64,000 nucleotides of DNA from contig NZ_JACJPP010000012.1 of NCBI RefSeq assembly GCF_014696135.1, positions 62,001 through 126,000 of the forward strand. The letters are read 5' to 3'. Shown one piece after another: positions 52,256 to 60,546 of the stretch. Under the pieces are notes generated by a model. It was not told where the DNA came from, ran no database searches, and was given only the letters and a program-made list of their open reading frames with translations. Each line of letters starts with the position of its first letter. Within the stretch, counting starts at the first letter, position 1. A program made the position numbers and the translations under genes. The stretch comes from Nodosilinea sp. FACHB-141 (GTDB lineage: Bacteria; Cyanobacteriota; Cyanobacteriia; Phormidesmidales; Phormidesmidaceae).

Positions 52256-53536
52256 CTATGAACCCATTGCCACTTCATTGACGGTCTGCAGGGCGCGAAG
52301 CGGGCTGATCCCAGCTCGAGCGGCAACCTGCTCCGCCAAATACTCCGCGTCGCGGGCAATGCCGGAGAACCGGGCAGAACCCCAGGTGTAGAGCCACGGC
52401 AGGCCAAGGAAATATAGCCCCGGCACGGTAGTAACTCCTCGGCGGTGGCCAGGATAGCCCTGACCGTCAAACACGGGTAGCTCGATCCAGCGAAAGTCGA
52501 GACCGTAGCCGATGCACCAAATCACCGAGGTGATGTTGGCCTCCCGATAGTCGATTTCGGTATCAACAATCTCCGGTTCCCACACCGGTTGATAGGGCGG
52601 GTCTATGGGCGCGTCAATGCCGTTCTTCTCAAGGTAGGTGTCGATGGTGCGCTTGATGCTTTCGGCGACGGCATCGGCTTTGTCGAGATTTTCCTTCAGG
52701 TCGTCGCTAAAGGTGAGCTGGGTGCCCTGAATATCTGTAAGTCGCCCATGCAGCCCCATGCCCTGTAAGGCAAAGTGGCGCAGGTCAATTTCGCGCCCGC
52801 CGCCGCGCCCGGTGACGTAATGGTTGGTCTTGTAGCGCACGGTCTCTTTTTGCGGGTGGTCGTCGATCGCCAGGTCGTAGTAGCCCATTTGGTCGAGCCA
52901 TTCCACCACGTCTTTGCCTCGGTAGCGGCGGGGCGATCGCGGCGCACCCCCCACGCATAGATGTACCTTGCGGCCTGCCAGATGCAGGTCTTCGGCAATC
53001 TGACAGCCCGACTGCCCGGTGCCCACTACCAGCACAGCTCCCTCAGGCAACGACTCAGGGTTGCGATATTCTGCCGAGTGCAGTTGGACAATATCGGGTG
53101 CCAAACGCTCCGCTAGTCGGGGAATTTTGGGTGTGTGGTAGCCGCCTGTGGCTACCACTACCTGATCAGCAGTAAAGATGCCCTGGTTGGTCACCACTTC
53201 AAAACCGACGCCCTCGGGCTGGCGCACCCGTTCTACCTTAATCCCTGTTTTGAGCGGCAGGTCGAAGTGGTTGGCGTAGCGCTCGATGTACTCAACAATG
53301 GCGTCGCGGCCCATGAAGCCCTCGGGATCGTCGCCAGGGTAGGGAAAGCCAGGCAGTTGGCACTGCCAGTTAGGAGTGACCAAGCAGAACGAATCCCACC
53401 GCTTGGTGCGCCAGGAGTGGGCAACCTGGTGCTGTTCAAAAATGATGTGGTCGATGCCTAAGCGACTTAAGCAGTAGCTAATCGACAGCCCTGCCTGGCC
53501 GCCGCCAATCACAATTACGCCGTAGTGCATAGTCAT
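52256..53536 (-). CDS. MSMEG_0569-family flavin-dependent oxidoreductase (Nit1C)
   Basis: 426-residue FMO-like enzyme with two Rossmann sites: FAD-binding VIGGGQAGLSISY (residues ~8-20) and NADPH-binding VVGTGQSGCQIAED (~165-178). Further family segments include LVTPNWQCQLPGFPYPGDDPEGFM (in part) and VIWCIGYGLDFRWIELP. It is the oxidoreductase member of the Nit1C nitrilase cluster and is divergent from the other six genes. It may oxygenate or oxidise a nitrogenous or nitrile precursor; the substrate is not known. ATG 53536 or 53530 are both plausible. Confidence 0.85.
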   Translation of the reverse strand: MTMHYGVIVIGGGQAGLSISYCLSRLGIDHIIFEQHQVAHSWRTKRWDSFCLVTPNWQCQLPGFPYPGDDPEGFMGRDAIVEYIERYANHFDLPLKTGIKVERVRQPEGVGFEVVTNQGIFTADQVVVATGGYHTPKIPRLAERLAPDIVQLHSAEYRNPESLPEGAVLVVGTGQSGCQIAEDLHLAGRKVHLCVGGAPRSPRRYRGKDVVEWLDQMGYYDLAIDDHPQKETVRYKTNHYVTGRGGGREIDLRHFALQGMGLHGRLTDIQGTQLTFSDDLKENLDKADAVAESIKRTIDTYLEKNGIDAPIDPPYQPVWEPEIVDTEIDYREANITSVIWCIGYGLDFRWIELPVFDGQGYPGHRRGVTTVPGLYFLGLPWLYTWGSARFSGIARDAEYLAEQVAARAGISPLRALQTVNEVAMGS

Positions 53537-53710
53537 ACCGCAGGTCCTGCAAGTGGTGTGGGATGGGTCGTTCTTTTTCGTACCCTAGGCCGTTGCTCAG
53601 GGGATGCTTGTAACCCCGGCTACCGAAAGTCTTGATCTAGCGCTAGTGGCAGGGAGGGTAGGTGCGATCGCCCTGACCTTCCCTCGTTGAGCGTGAATTT
53701 GACCAGCCTA

Positions 53711-53737
53711 CCTATCGAAAGTGATAGGGGTATCCCC
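53711..53737. promoter_or_regulatory. Paired inverted repeats in the Nit1C divergent promoter
   Basis: CCTATC (53711-53716) with GATAGG (53723-53728), then GGGG-TAT-CCCC (53727-53737). They lie between the divergent oxidoreductase and the NtcA site and could be an operator for a local regulator. Confidence 0.4.
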
Positions 53738-53805
53738 GAGCCCAAACCCCCAAACTAGCGATTTGCCCCCGCGCCCCTGTTGATTAGGTCAGACCACCAA
53801 AGTTT

Positions 53806-53847
53806 GTAGTTGCTGATACGGGAGCCTCCTGCGATCGCCCGTAAGGT
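53806..53847 (+). promoter_or_regulatory. NtcA-activated (class II) promoter of the Nit1C genes
   Basis: GTA-GTTGCTGA-TAC (53806-53819) is a perfect NtcA box, GTAN8TAC. After exactly 22 bases comes TAAGGT (53842-53847), matching the TAN3T -10 element of NtcA class II promoters. A start site near 53855 would leave a ~50-base leader before the first gene. The signature is as clear as known NtcA promoters. Confidence 0.8.
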
Positions 53848-53905
53848 GCTGAGACATGCAGCCAGACATCCGGCGCTGCCAGCAACTTTGCAAGGAACTG
53901 AATTT

Positions 53906-54388
53906 ATGCCTGAAGTAACTTTGCCAGCCCACCAAGCTGGGGATTTTTTGGTTGACTACGAAGAGAAAGTATTTCCCGATGTGCAGGCCGAACCCGGCGA
54001 AAAAGCCCTGATCACCTTCCACACGGTGGCCTTTGAAGGATCCATCGGTCTGGTGAACCTGCTTCAAGCCACTCGCTTAATCCGTAAGGGCTTTGAGACC
54101 ACGGTACTGCTCTACGGCCCTGGCGTCACCCTAGGTGTGCAGCGCGGCTTCCCCAAGCTGGGCGATGAAGCATTCCCCGGCCACATGGCGATGAACAACC
54201 AACTCGTCAAGGTGATGGAGCTGGGCGGTAAGGTCTACGCCTGCCGCTTTGCCCTCCAGGCCCTCTACGGCCATGGTGAGCCTTCTCTGATCCCCGGCAT
54301 TCGCCCCATCAACCCCCTCGACGTGCTCGACCTCGTGCTAATGCACCGCAAAGAAGGTGCCTTCATTCTCGACACCTGGACCATGTAG
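53906..54388 (+). CDS. MSMEG_0572/Sll0783-family nitrogen-starvation protein (Nit1C)
   Basis: 160-residue DsrE/TusD-like fold protein. Visible features: [21 protein letters not shown] at the start, then [22 protein letters not shown] and [21 protein letters not shown] (in parts), and a Cys in [15 protein letters not shown]. The Synechocystis member Sll0783 is induced by nitrogen starvation and its loss impairs polyhydroxybutyrate accumulation. ATG 53906 with AAGGA upstream is used; the longer frame from 53810 overlaps the NtcA promoter. First gene of the rightward Nit1C unit. Confidence 0.9.
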   Translation: MPEVTLPAHQAGDFLVDYEEKVFPDVQAEPGEKALITFHTVAFEGSIGLVNLLQATRLIRKGFETTVLLYGPGVTLGVQRGFPKLGDEAFPGHMAMNNQLVKVMELGGKVYACRFALQALYGHGEPSLIPGIRPINPLDVLDLVLMHRKEGAFILDTWTM

Positions 54389-54405
54389 AGACTCGTCAGC
54401 CTGCG

Positions 54406-54425
54406 TAGGGTGGGCAGTGCCCACC
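54406..54425. repeat. REP-like palindrome, copy 2
   Basis: TAGGGTGGGCA then G and TGCCCACC: an 8-bp perfect palindrome (54409-54416 and 54418-54425) with a one-base centre, in the 61-bp gap between the first Nit1C gene and the nitrilase gene. Related to the copy at 44026. It may modulate the relative expression of the two genes. Confidence 0.6.
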
Positions 54426-54449
54426 ACCCCTCCTCCCACCCCCAAATCC

Positions 54450-55496
54450 ATGGATTACACCAAAACCATTCGAGCTGCTGCTGCGCAGATTAGCCCTGTG
54501 CTGTTTAGCTGCGACGGCACCACCGAGAAGGTGCTGGAGACGATCGCCCAGGCGGCCCAGGCCGGGGTGAAGCTAATCGTCTTTCCAGAAACCTTTATTC
54601 CCTACTACCCCTACTTCTCGTTTGTGCAGCCGCCCGTTCTCATGGGTAAAGAGCACATGCGGCTGTACGAGGAGGCCGTGGTAGTGCCGGGACCGGTGAC
54701 CGATGCGGTGGGCCGGGCGGCGCGCTCCTACGGCATGGTGGTGGTGCTGGGGGTGAACGAGCGGGAGGCTGGCTCGATTTACAACACCCAGCTAATCTTT
54801 GACGCTGACGGCACCCTGGTGCTGAAACGGCGCAAAATCACCCCCACTTACCATGAACGCATGGTCTGGGGGCAAGGGGATGGGGCCGGGCTGAAGGTGG
54901 TGGAAACAGCGGTGGGGCGCGTCGGGGCGCTGGCCTGCTGGGAGCACTACAACCCTCTCGCCCGCTATGCGCTGATGACTCAGAACGAGCAGGTTCACTG
55001 CGGTCAGTTTCCGGGGTCGATGGTGGGGCAGATTTTTGGCGACCAAATGGAGGTCACCATGCGCCATCACGCTCTAGAGTCGGGCTGCTTTGTGGTCAAC
55101 GCCACCGGCTGGCTCACGCCAGAGCAAAAGCAGCAGATTACTGCTGATGAGGGGATGCAGCGAGTGCTGTCGGGGGGGTGCTACACCGCCATTATTAGCC
55201 CCGAGGGAGTGCCCCTGACAGAGCCGATTAGCGAGGGGGAGGGGCTGGCGATCGCCGATCTCGACTTCTCCCTAATCACCAAACGCAAGCGCATGATGGA
55301 CTCGGTAGGGCACTATGCCCGCCCCGACCTGCTGCGCCTGCGGTTAAATGCTGAACCCTGGTCTGTGGTAGAAACGCCCGCCCAAGCGGCCCAAATTTCC
55401 TCCGGCATGAACGGAGCCTCGCAGACTGCCCCAGCGTTAGTAGACGAAGCAGCCGTTGGCCTACCCCCCAACAGCCTTGGTCTGCCAACCTCCTAG
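54450..55496 (+). CDS. Nit6803-family nitrilase (Nit1C)
   Basis: 348-residue carbon-nitrogen hydrolase, nitrilase branch 1C. The catalytic triad is E47 (in [13 protein letters not shown]), K129 (in [11 protein letters not shown]) and C163 (in [12 protein letters not shown]); each lies six positions earlier than E53, K135 and C169 of Nit6803. It should convert a nitrile to a carboxylate plus ammonia; the natural substrate in this cluster is unknown. Nit6803 prefers fumaronitrile among tested compounds. A variable 40-residue tail follows the catalytic domain. ATG 54450. Confidence 0.93.
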   Translation: MDYTKTIRAAAAQISPVLFSCDGTTEKVLETIAQAAQAGVKLIVFPETFIPYYPYFSFVQPPVLMGKEHMRLYEEAVVVPGPVTDAVGRAARSYGMVVVLGVNEREAGSIYNTQLIFDADGTLVLKRRKITPTYHERMVWGQGDGAGLKVVETAVGRVGALACWEHYNPLARYALMTQNEQVHCGQFPGSMVGQIFGDQMEVTMRHHALESGCFVVNATGWLTPEQKQQITADEGMQRVLSGGCYTAIISPEGVPLTEPISEGEGLAIADLDFSLITKRKRMMDSVGHYARPDLLRLRLNAEPWSVVETPAQAAQISSGMNGASQTAPALVDEAAVGLPPNSLGLPTS

Positions 55497-55596
55497 GTCA
55501 AAGTTTTCGTAGCTCAATAGGTATGTGTGTGCTCGCTATCCAGTCGTTAGCGGCAGTGATTGACGCAGGTTTTTATCGGGTATTGAATATCAGGCC

Positions 55597-56685
55597 ATGA
55601 ACAAGCAGCGGTTAATTACAGAGTTACAAACCCACGGGCTGCGGCTGGTGGAATCCACCCCTGGAGCAGCGGGGCGGCGAGGCGGGGCAGGCCCCTCTGA
55701 CCACCGCGCCATCACCATCGACGGCACTACCGTCATGGTGCCGGTCTACAACGATAGCGCCGCCCACTCTCCTTACACCCTCAGAGCTACCGCCGCCAGC
55801 CCCCTGCATATAGAGGCCTCGGGAGAAGCCATCACCCCCATCGACGTGCCCAATGCCCCCAGATTCTACGGTCTGACCACCGCCGATGGTATTCCCTACT
55901 CGAAGATTGCCCTTCTCCACGGGCGCGATGTGCTGGCTACCACGGTGCAGCAGACCTGCATGCGCTATCGCGACCCGGCCACAGCCTGCCAATTCTGCGC
56001 CATCGAAAAGTCCTTAGACGCGGGTCGCACCATTGCCCGCAAAACGCCGCAACAACTGGCGGAGGTAGCCGAAGCCGCCGTGCGGCTAGATGGGATAACC
56101 AACATGATCATGACGACGGGGACGCCGAATACGAGCGATCGCGGTGCTGCCTACTTGACCGAATGTGCCACCGCCATTCGCCAGCGGGTACCCAACCTGC
56201 CCATTCAGGCCCAGTGTGAGCCCCCTGACGACTTCGCCTGGTTTGAGCGCATGAAGGCGGCAGGCGTCGACAGCCTGGGCATGCACCTTGAAGCGGTGGA
56301 TCCTGACGTGCGAGCCAGAATTATGCCCGGCAAGGCGGAGGTTCCTCTCATCGTCTACTTTGCGGCCTTTGAGGCGGCGGTGAACGTGTTTGGTTGGGGC
56401 CAGGTGAGCACCTACCTGCTGGCGGGTCTGGGCGACAGCTTAGAAACCCTGGTGGAAGCGAGCGATCGCCTCATCCAGCTCGGCGTGTACCCCTTCGTGG
56501 TGCCCTTTGTGCCCATCGGCGAAACGCCACTGGCCCATCATCCTTCCCCCAGCAGCGAGTTTATGTTCACGCTCTACCAGCGGGTGGGGGCGCTGCTGAA
56601 GCAGTCGGGCATGGCCTCGGCAGATATAAAGGCAGGCTGCGCTAAATGCGGCGCTTGTTCGGCTCTGTCTACGTTTGAGGGTTAA
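55597..56685 (+). CDS. MSMEG_0568-family radical SAM protein (Nit1C)
   Basis: 362 residues. The N-terminal ~115 residues lack motifs. A Cys set C121-x9-C131-x2-C134 (in TCMRYRDPATACQFC) replaces the canonical CX3CX2C, which is characteristic of this family, followed by TTGTPNTSDRG and QAQCEPPDDFAWFERMKAAGVDS (in part), GMHLEAVD, and a radical-SAM-like barrel. A second Cys group C348-x2-C351-x2-C354 ends the chain and may hold an auxiliary Fe-S cluster. Reaction unknown. Five bases separate it from the next gene, so they are likely coupled. Confidence 0.88.
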   Translation: MNKQRLITELQTHGLRLVESTPGAAGRRGGAGPSDHRAITIDGTTVMVPVYNDSAAHSPYTLRATAASPLHIEASGEAITPIDVPNAPRFYGLTTADGIPYSKIALLHGRDVLATTVQQTCMRYRDPATACQFCAIEKSLDAGRTIARKTPQQLAEVAEAAVRLDGITNMIMTTGTPNTSDRGAAYLTECATAIRQRVPNLPIQAQCEPPDDFAWFERMKAAGVDSLGMHLEAVDPDVRARIMPGKAEVPLIVYFAAFEAAVNVFGWGQVSTYLLAGLGDSLETLVEASDRLIQLGVYPFVVPFVPIGETPLAHHPSPSSEFMFTLYQRVGALLKQSGMASADIKAGCAKCGACSALSTFEG

Positions 56686-56690
56686 TCACT

Positions 56691-57209
56691 ATGGCTCTCC
56701 ATCGCTACAGCTTTGAACTAGCGACGTCGCCCTACGATCTAGAAGGCTATTTTGCCCTGCGTCAGGCCATTTTCTGCGAAGAACAGGGGCTGTTTGACCA
56801 CGACGACGCCGACAGCTTGGATGGCGTCGCCTACCCCATCGTCGCCATTGACCACGAAGCCCTCCCAGAAAACCGCGTCGTAGGCGTGGTGCGCATTTAC
56901 GAAAAATCGCCCCGGCTCTGGTACGGCGGACGCCTGGGGGTTCATCCCAACTATCGCCGGGTGGGGCGCATCGGCAAAGGACTGATTCACAAAGCAGTGA
57001 CGACGGCCAATACCTGGGGCTGCGATCGCTTCCTCGCCACCGTTCAAGAGCAAAACGTCCGCTTCTTTCAGCGCCTCCACTGGGACTCGTTAGAGGAGAT
57101 GGTGCTCTGCGATCGCAACCATCACCTGATGGAGGCCGATCTGGCCCACTATCCCCCCGGTGACGAGGTGCGGCCTGGGCTGGCGGGGCTGCTGCGGCAG
57201 GTGTCTTGA
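56691..57209 (+). CDS. MSMEG_0567/Sll0786-family GNAT acetyltransferase (Nit1C)
   Basis: 172 residues, one GNAT domain: YFALRQAIFCEEQGLF at the start, IVAIDHEALPENRVVGVVRI, acetyl-CoA loop GVHPNYRRVGRIGKGLIHKA, and a final VQEQNVRFFQRLHWDS strand. It acetylates an unknown amine in the Nit1C pathway. Its start lies five bases after the radical SAM gene. A 315-bp gap with a G-rich tract follows. Confidence 0.87.
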   Translation: MALHRYSFELATSPYDLEGYFALRQAIFCEEQGLFDHDDADSLDGVAYPIVAIDHEALPENRVVGVVRIYEKSPRLWYGGRLGVHPNYRRVGRIGKGLIHKAVTTANTWGCDRFLATVQEQNVRFFQRLHWDSLEEMVLCDRNHHLMEADLAHYPPGDEVRPGLAGLLRQVS

Positions 57210-57218
57210 GGAGTGGAT

Positions 57219-57254
57219 GGGTTAGGGGGAGAGGGGTGGATGGGTGAAGGGGGG
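57219..57254 (+). other. G-quadruplex-type tract in the Nit1C operon
   Basis: On the coding strand G-tracts of 3, 5, 4, 3 and 6 bases are separated by TTA, AGA, TGGAT and TGAA (57219-57254), fitting the G3+N1-7 four-repeat rule. The surrounding 57212-57286 region is purine-rich. It lies in the gap between the GNAT and AIR-synthase-like genes and could form a G4 in mRNA. Confidence 0.55.
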
Positions 57255-57411
57255 ATGGAGCTACGGGGTGATGGAGGGGTGAGGCGAGAATGGTTGCTAC
57301 CTCGGGGTCTAGATTGCCACCCATCAGTTCGCAAAACATAGGTTTAAACCGATGACCAGCTAATCCTTTCCGTGGGGTGAAGGGCGGCGGAACGCTCTTC
57401 GAGACGGGGGT

Positions 57412-57435
57412 CTGGGGCCAGCGAAATGGCCCCAG
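57412..57435. other. Strong hairpin before the AIR-synthase-like gene
   Basis: CTGGGGCCA (57412-57420) and TGGCCCCAG (57427-57435), 9-bp perfect stem with loop GCGAAA, about 90 bp before the next Nit1C gene. A perfect palindrome GGTTTAAACC lies at 57341-57350. No T-run follows, so it is not a normal terminator. Confidence 0.5.
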
Positions 57436-57524
57436 CGGCAAATCTGGCTCTCCTACACTCGCCTTCGCTAGCCATACATTCCATGCATCACCAGGTAACC
57501 TCTCCAAGCATCCCTCAAGTATTT

Positions 57525-58517
57525 ATGTCAGACGAGCTAAAGCTATCTGAACTGGCTGCCGAACTGCGGCGATCGCTCGGCATCCTCCACAAACAAGACA
57601 TTCAAACAGCGGCAGACCGCCTGGGCACCTACGTGCGTTCTACCACCCAGCAACCCATTCTGCTAGGAGATGACTGCGCCGCCATCCCCGACGGCGAGGG
57701 CTACCTGCTGCTAGCCGTGGAGGGCATGTGGCCTACCCTGGTGGAGACTGATCCCTGGTTTGCCGGGTGGTGTGCTGTAATGGTCAACGTCAGCGATATC
57801 TATGCAATGGGAGGCCGCCCGATCGCCGTAGTCGATACCATCTGGAGCCCATCCGCCACATCAGTGGATCCCCTATGGCAGGGCATGGTGGCCGCATCTC
57901 AAGCCTTCAACGTGCCGATTGTGGGTGGGCACACCAGCTGCCATAGCCCTTACACGGCTCTATCAGTCGCCATTCTAGGTCGGGCCAACCGCCTGATCAC
58001 CAGCTTCAGCGCTCAACCGGGGGATGTGCTGCTCCACATTACCGACATGCAGGGGCACATGCACCCCCAATACCCGTTTTGGAACGCAGCGACAGAGTGT
58101 GAGCGCGATCGCCTACAAGCCAACCTAAATCTGCTGCCTGCCCTGGCCGAATTGGGCCTCTGCGACACCGGTAAAGACATCAGCATGGGCGGCATTGTGG
58201 GCACCACACTGATGTTGCTGGAGACATCAAACTGTGGGGCGGTGCTGAATTTAGGGGCGATCGCCCCACCCCCTCAAGTAGACTTGCTGCCGTGGCTGCT
58301 CAGCTTTCCCAGCTACGGCTATCTGCTCAGCGTGCGCCCCGAAGCCGTAGAACAAATACAACCCCCGTTCCACGACCGAGGGTTGGTGTGTGAACCCGTG
58401 GGCAAAATTACTGAAGGTCAAACGCTCACCCTGAAGCTCGGTGAAGTCTCCCTTTGCTTTTGGGACTTCGCCACCGAAGCCCTGACCGGATTTGGTGACA
58501 AGGTCCACGAGGTCTAA
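57525..58517 (+). CDS. Sll0787-family AIR synthase-like protein (Nit1C)
   Basis: 330 residues, PurM/SelD/HypE-like ATP-binding fold. Visible: LGDDCAAIPDGEGYLLLAVEGMW (in part), a glycine-rich VNVSDIYAMGGRPIAVVDTIW (in part), GGHTSCHSPY and GKDISMGGIVGTTLMLLE. Family members activate an oxygen or acyl group with ATP; the specific reaction in Nit1C is not known. ATG 57525 is chosen because the first 33 codons of the longer frame fall in the hairpin-rich gap. It ends one base before the glycosyltransferase start, showing tight coupling. Confidence 0.88.
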   Translation: MSDELKLSELAAELRRSLGILHKQDIQTAADRLGTYVRSTTQQPILLGDDCAAIPDGEGYLLLAVEGMWPTLVETDPWFAGWCAVMVNVSDIYAMGGRPIAVVDTIWSPSATSVDPLWQGMVAASQAFNVPIVGGHTSCHSPYTALSVAILGRANRLITSFSAQPGDVLLHITDMQGHMHPQYPFWNAATECERDRLQANLNLLPALAELGLCDTGKDISMGGIVGTTLMLLETSNCGAVLNLGAIAPPPQVDLLPWLLSFPSYGYLLSVRPEAVEQIQPPFHDRGLVCEPVGKITEGQTLTLKLGEVSLCFWDFATEALTGFGDKVHEV

Positions 58518-58518
58518 T

Positions 58519-59691
58519 ATGGCTCAACCCCTCAAAATTGCGCTGCTTACCTACTCCACCAAGCTAAGGGGTAGCGTTGTGCATACTCTAGAGCTGGCGA
58601 CGGCGCTTACAGAACTGGGGCATCAAGTCTGCATCTATGTCCTCGATAAAGACGGCCAAGGCTTCGATCGAACGATTCCAGCCAAGGTTCAGTTAGTACT
58701 TGCTAAACCGCCCTCGGCTGGCCTATCCCCTGATCAAGCTATCGACGTGCTGATTCGCCGGCGTATTCAAGAATTTGTCGATTACTTTTTGGCTTGTCCC
58801 GATCGCCACGATATCTACCACGCCCAAGACTGCATTGGGGCCAATGCCCTGGTGCAGCTGCGGCAGCAGGGCCGAGTGCCCAACGTAGTGCGTACTGTTC
58901 ACCACATCGAAGACTACGCCAGCGTTTACCTGCAACGGTGTCAGGATAAATCGATTCGGGATCCTGATCTGTGTTTGTGCGTGAGCGATCGCTGGCACCA
59001 AGCCCTCCGCGACGAGTACGGTATTGAAGCCCCCCGAGTGCTCAACGGCGTGGATCTACGGCGATTCTCTCCAACTCCCTCTGGCCAAGAAGAGGCTCGC
59101 AAAGCTCGCTACGGCCTGACCGGATCACCTATTTTTCTCACCGTAGGTGGTATTGAGCCGCGCAAGAATTCTATTCGTTTGCTAGAAGCGTTTGCCCAGG
59201 TGCTCACCACCTATCCCCAGGCGCAGCTCGTCATTGCGGGCGGGGCCACCCTATTTGACTACGAACCCTATCGGCAGAGATTCTTTGCCCGAGCGAAGGA
59301 TCTAGAGCAGCAGCACGGCCCATTGATGGGTCAATCCGTCCTGCTCCCAGGGGTGATTGCCGATGAGGATTTACCTGCGCTTTACCGCGCCGCCGATGTG
59401 TTTTGCTTTCCATCGACCAAAGAGGGCTGGGGGCTGGTGGTGCTGGAGGCGATCGCCTCAGGCTTACCCGTCATCACCGCTGACCAGCCCCCGTTTACCG
59501 AATTTCTTAGCTCAAATCAGGCTTTATTAGTCAATCCTGATTTGCCCTCTGCCATTGCTGCCGCCATGGTTGCGGCGCTAGACCCTAGGACAGCAGATCA
59601 GCTCGTTCAGCATAGTCAGACGGTGCTGCTCAACTACACTTGGGAAAAATCGGCCAGCCTGCACGTAACTCACTACCAAACCCTAATATAG
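58519..59691 (+). CDS. MSMEG_0565-family glycosyltransferase (Nit1C)
   Basis: 390-residue GT-B (GT4-like) glycosyltransferase. N-terminal LLTYSTKLRGSVVHTLELATAL, mid FLTVGGIEPRKNSIRLLEAF, and C-terminal donor site FPSTKEGWGLVVLEAIASGLPVI (in part) with the E-x7-E pattern. It would transfer a sugar to the Nit1C product or intermediate, suggesting a glycosylated nitrogen-containing metabolite. Last gene of the rightward unit. Confidence 0.9.
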   Translation: MAQPLKIALLTYSTKLRGSVVHTLELATALTELGHQVCIYVLDKDGQGFDRTIPAKVQLVLAKPPSAGLSPDQAIDVLIRRRIQEFVDYFLACPDRHDIYHAQDCIGANALVQLRQQGRVPNVVRTVHHIEDYASVYLQRCQDKSIRDPDLCLCVSDRWHQALRDEYGIEAPRVLNGVDLRRFSPTPSGQEEARKARYGLTGSPIFLTVGGIEPRKNSIRLLEAFAQVLTTYPQAQLVIAGGATLFDYEPYRQRFFARAKDLEQQHGPLMGQSVLLPGVIADEDLPALYRAADVFCFPSTKEGWGLVVLEAIASGLPVITADQPPFTEFLSSNQALLVNPDLPSAIAAAMVAALDPRTADQLVQHSQTVLLNYTWEKSASLHVTHYQTLI

Positions 59692-59860
59692 CGGCGAATT
59701 TGCCACTCAAACCCCGCTCAGCAGAGAGAATTCTGACTACCATAGATGCAGGGCAGCCGCCGTTAATTAGAGCACGGCCGCCGGTCAAATTTTGCAAAAC
59801 CGAGTTTCTGGAACCTGTCAGGATTCCAATCTATCTGTTCACCTCAAGAGGGTCGTCTGA

Positions 59861-60478
59861 GTGGCTGCTGCCATGGTCAATGCTGTTTCTACCCCTGCCC
59901 CTGCCGATACACTGCCTCTAGTCGATGCTCCACCCGATGAGGTGCAGCTCAGTTTGCCCGTCGAAGAGCCAGCCCCCGAGCCGTTGACCATTCCCCCGGC
60001 GACGCTGGCTCTAGCGGCTCAAGACGTGCGTATGGTGCTGCGCGAGCAAAATGAGCAAAGCCAAATTTTGACCACCAAGCTTAATATCTTGTTTGTGGCC
60101 AACGGGGCGCTGCTAACGAGCCTCAGCATTTCGCGGTTGCTGGTAAGCGGTAGCGTGTTTAGCATCGCCGAAATTGTTGGGTTTTTGGCCAGCTTCTCGC
60201 TGCTGATGGGGGCGTTTTTGCCCCGTCAGGTGGCCGTTACTCCTAATCTAGAAGATCGTAAATTTTTAGAAACCTATCTGGCCTTGTCTGAGCAAGATTA
60301 CCAGCTGCAAATGCTGGTCAATCTGTCTGAAACCTACAATGCCAACAAGCAACGGCTTGAAGATACTTCGCAAAGCCTTAAATATGCGGCTTACACCATC
60401 TGGAGCACAACTGTTATCATGCTGGTACATATCCTGGTAATTTACGTGGCTACCGGGTCATCTTCTGGGTTAATCTAG
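59861..60478 (+). CDS. Conserved hypothetical membrane protein, three predicted helices
   Basis: 205 residues. A Pro-rich cytosolic N-terminus (~1-60) and a helix with LREQNEQSQILTTKLNILF lead to two adjacent membrane helices (~67-88 and ~93-114), a long polar helical region (LEDRKFLETYLALSEQDYQLQ and onward), then a third membrane helix (~180-198). This layout resembles membrane effector proteins (SLATT or Pycsar-TM types) but no such family can be asserted. The start is GTG. Likely unrelated to Nit1C. Confidence 0.6.
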   Translation: MAAAMVNAVSTPAPADTLPLVDAPPDEVQLSLPVEEPAPEPLTIPPATLALAAQDVRMVLREQNEQSQILTTKLNILFVANGALLTSLSISRLLVSGSVFSIAEIVGFLASFSLLMGAFLPRQVAVTPNLEDRKFLETYLALSEQDYQLQMLVNLSETYNANKQRLEDTSQSLKYAAYTIWSTTVIMLVHILVIYVATGSSSGLI

Positions 60479-60546
60479 CGCCAGTCTAGAGACTCTGCTA
60501 GAAGCTCTGGCTCTAACGTTTTTGACCGCATTTAGCGGGAACCAGT

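Noticed and set aside
56689-57507. 272-codon minus-strand frame across the Nit1C GNAT gene
   Set aside because: Pro/Arg/Ser-rich low-complexity translation produced by the G-rich gap and the GNAT coding sequence; no family resemblance.
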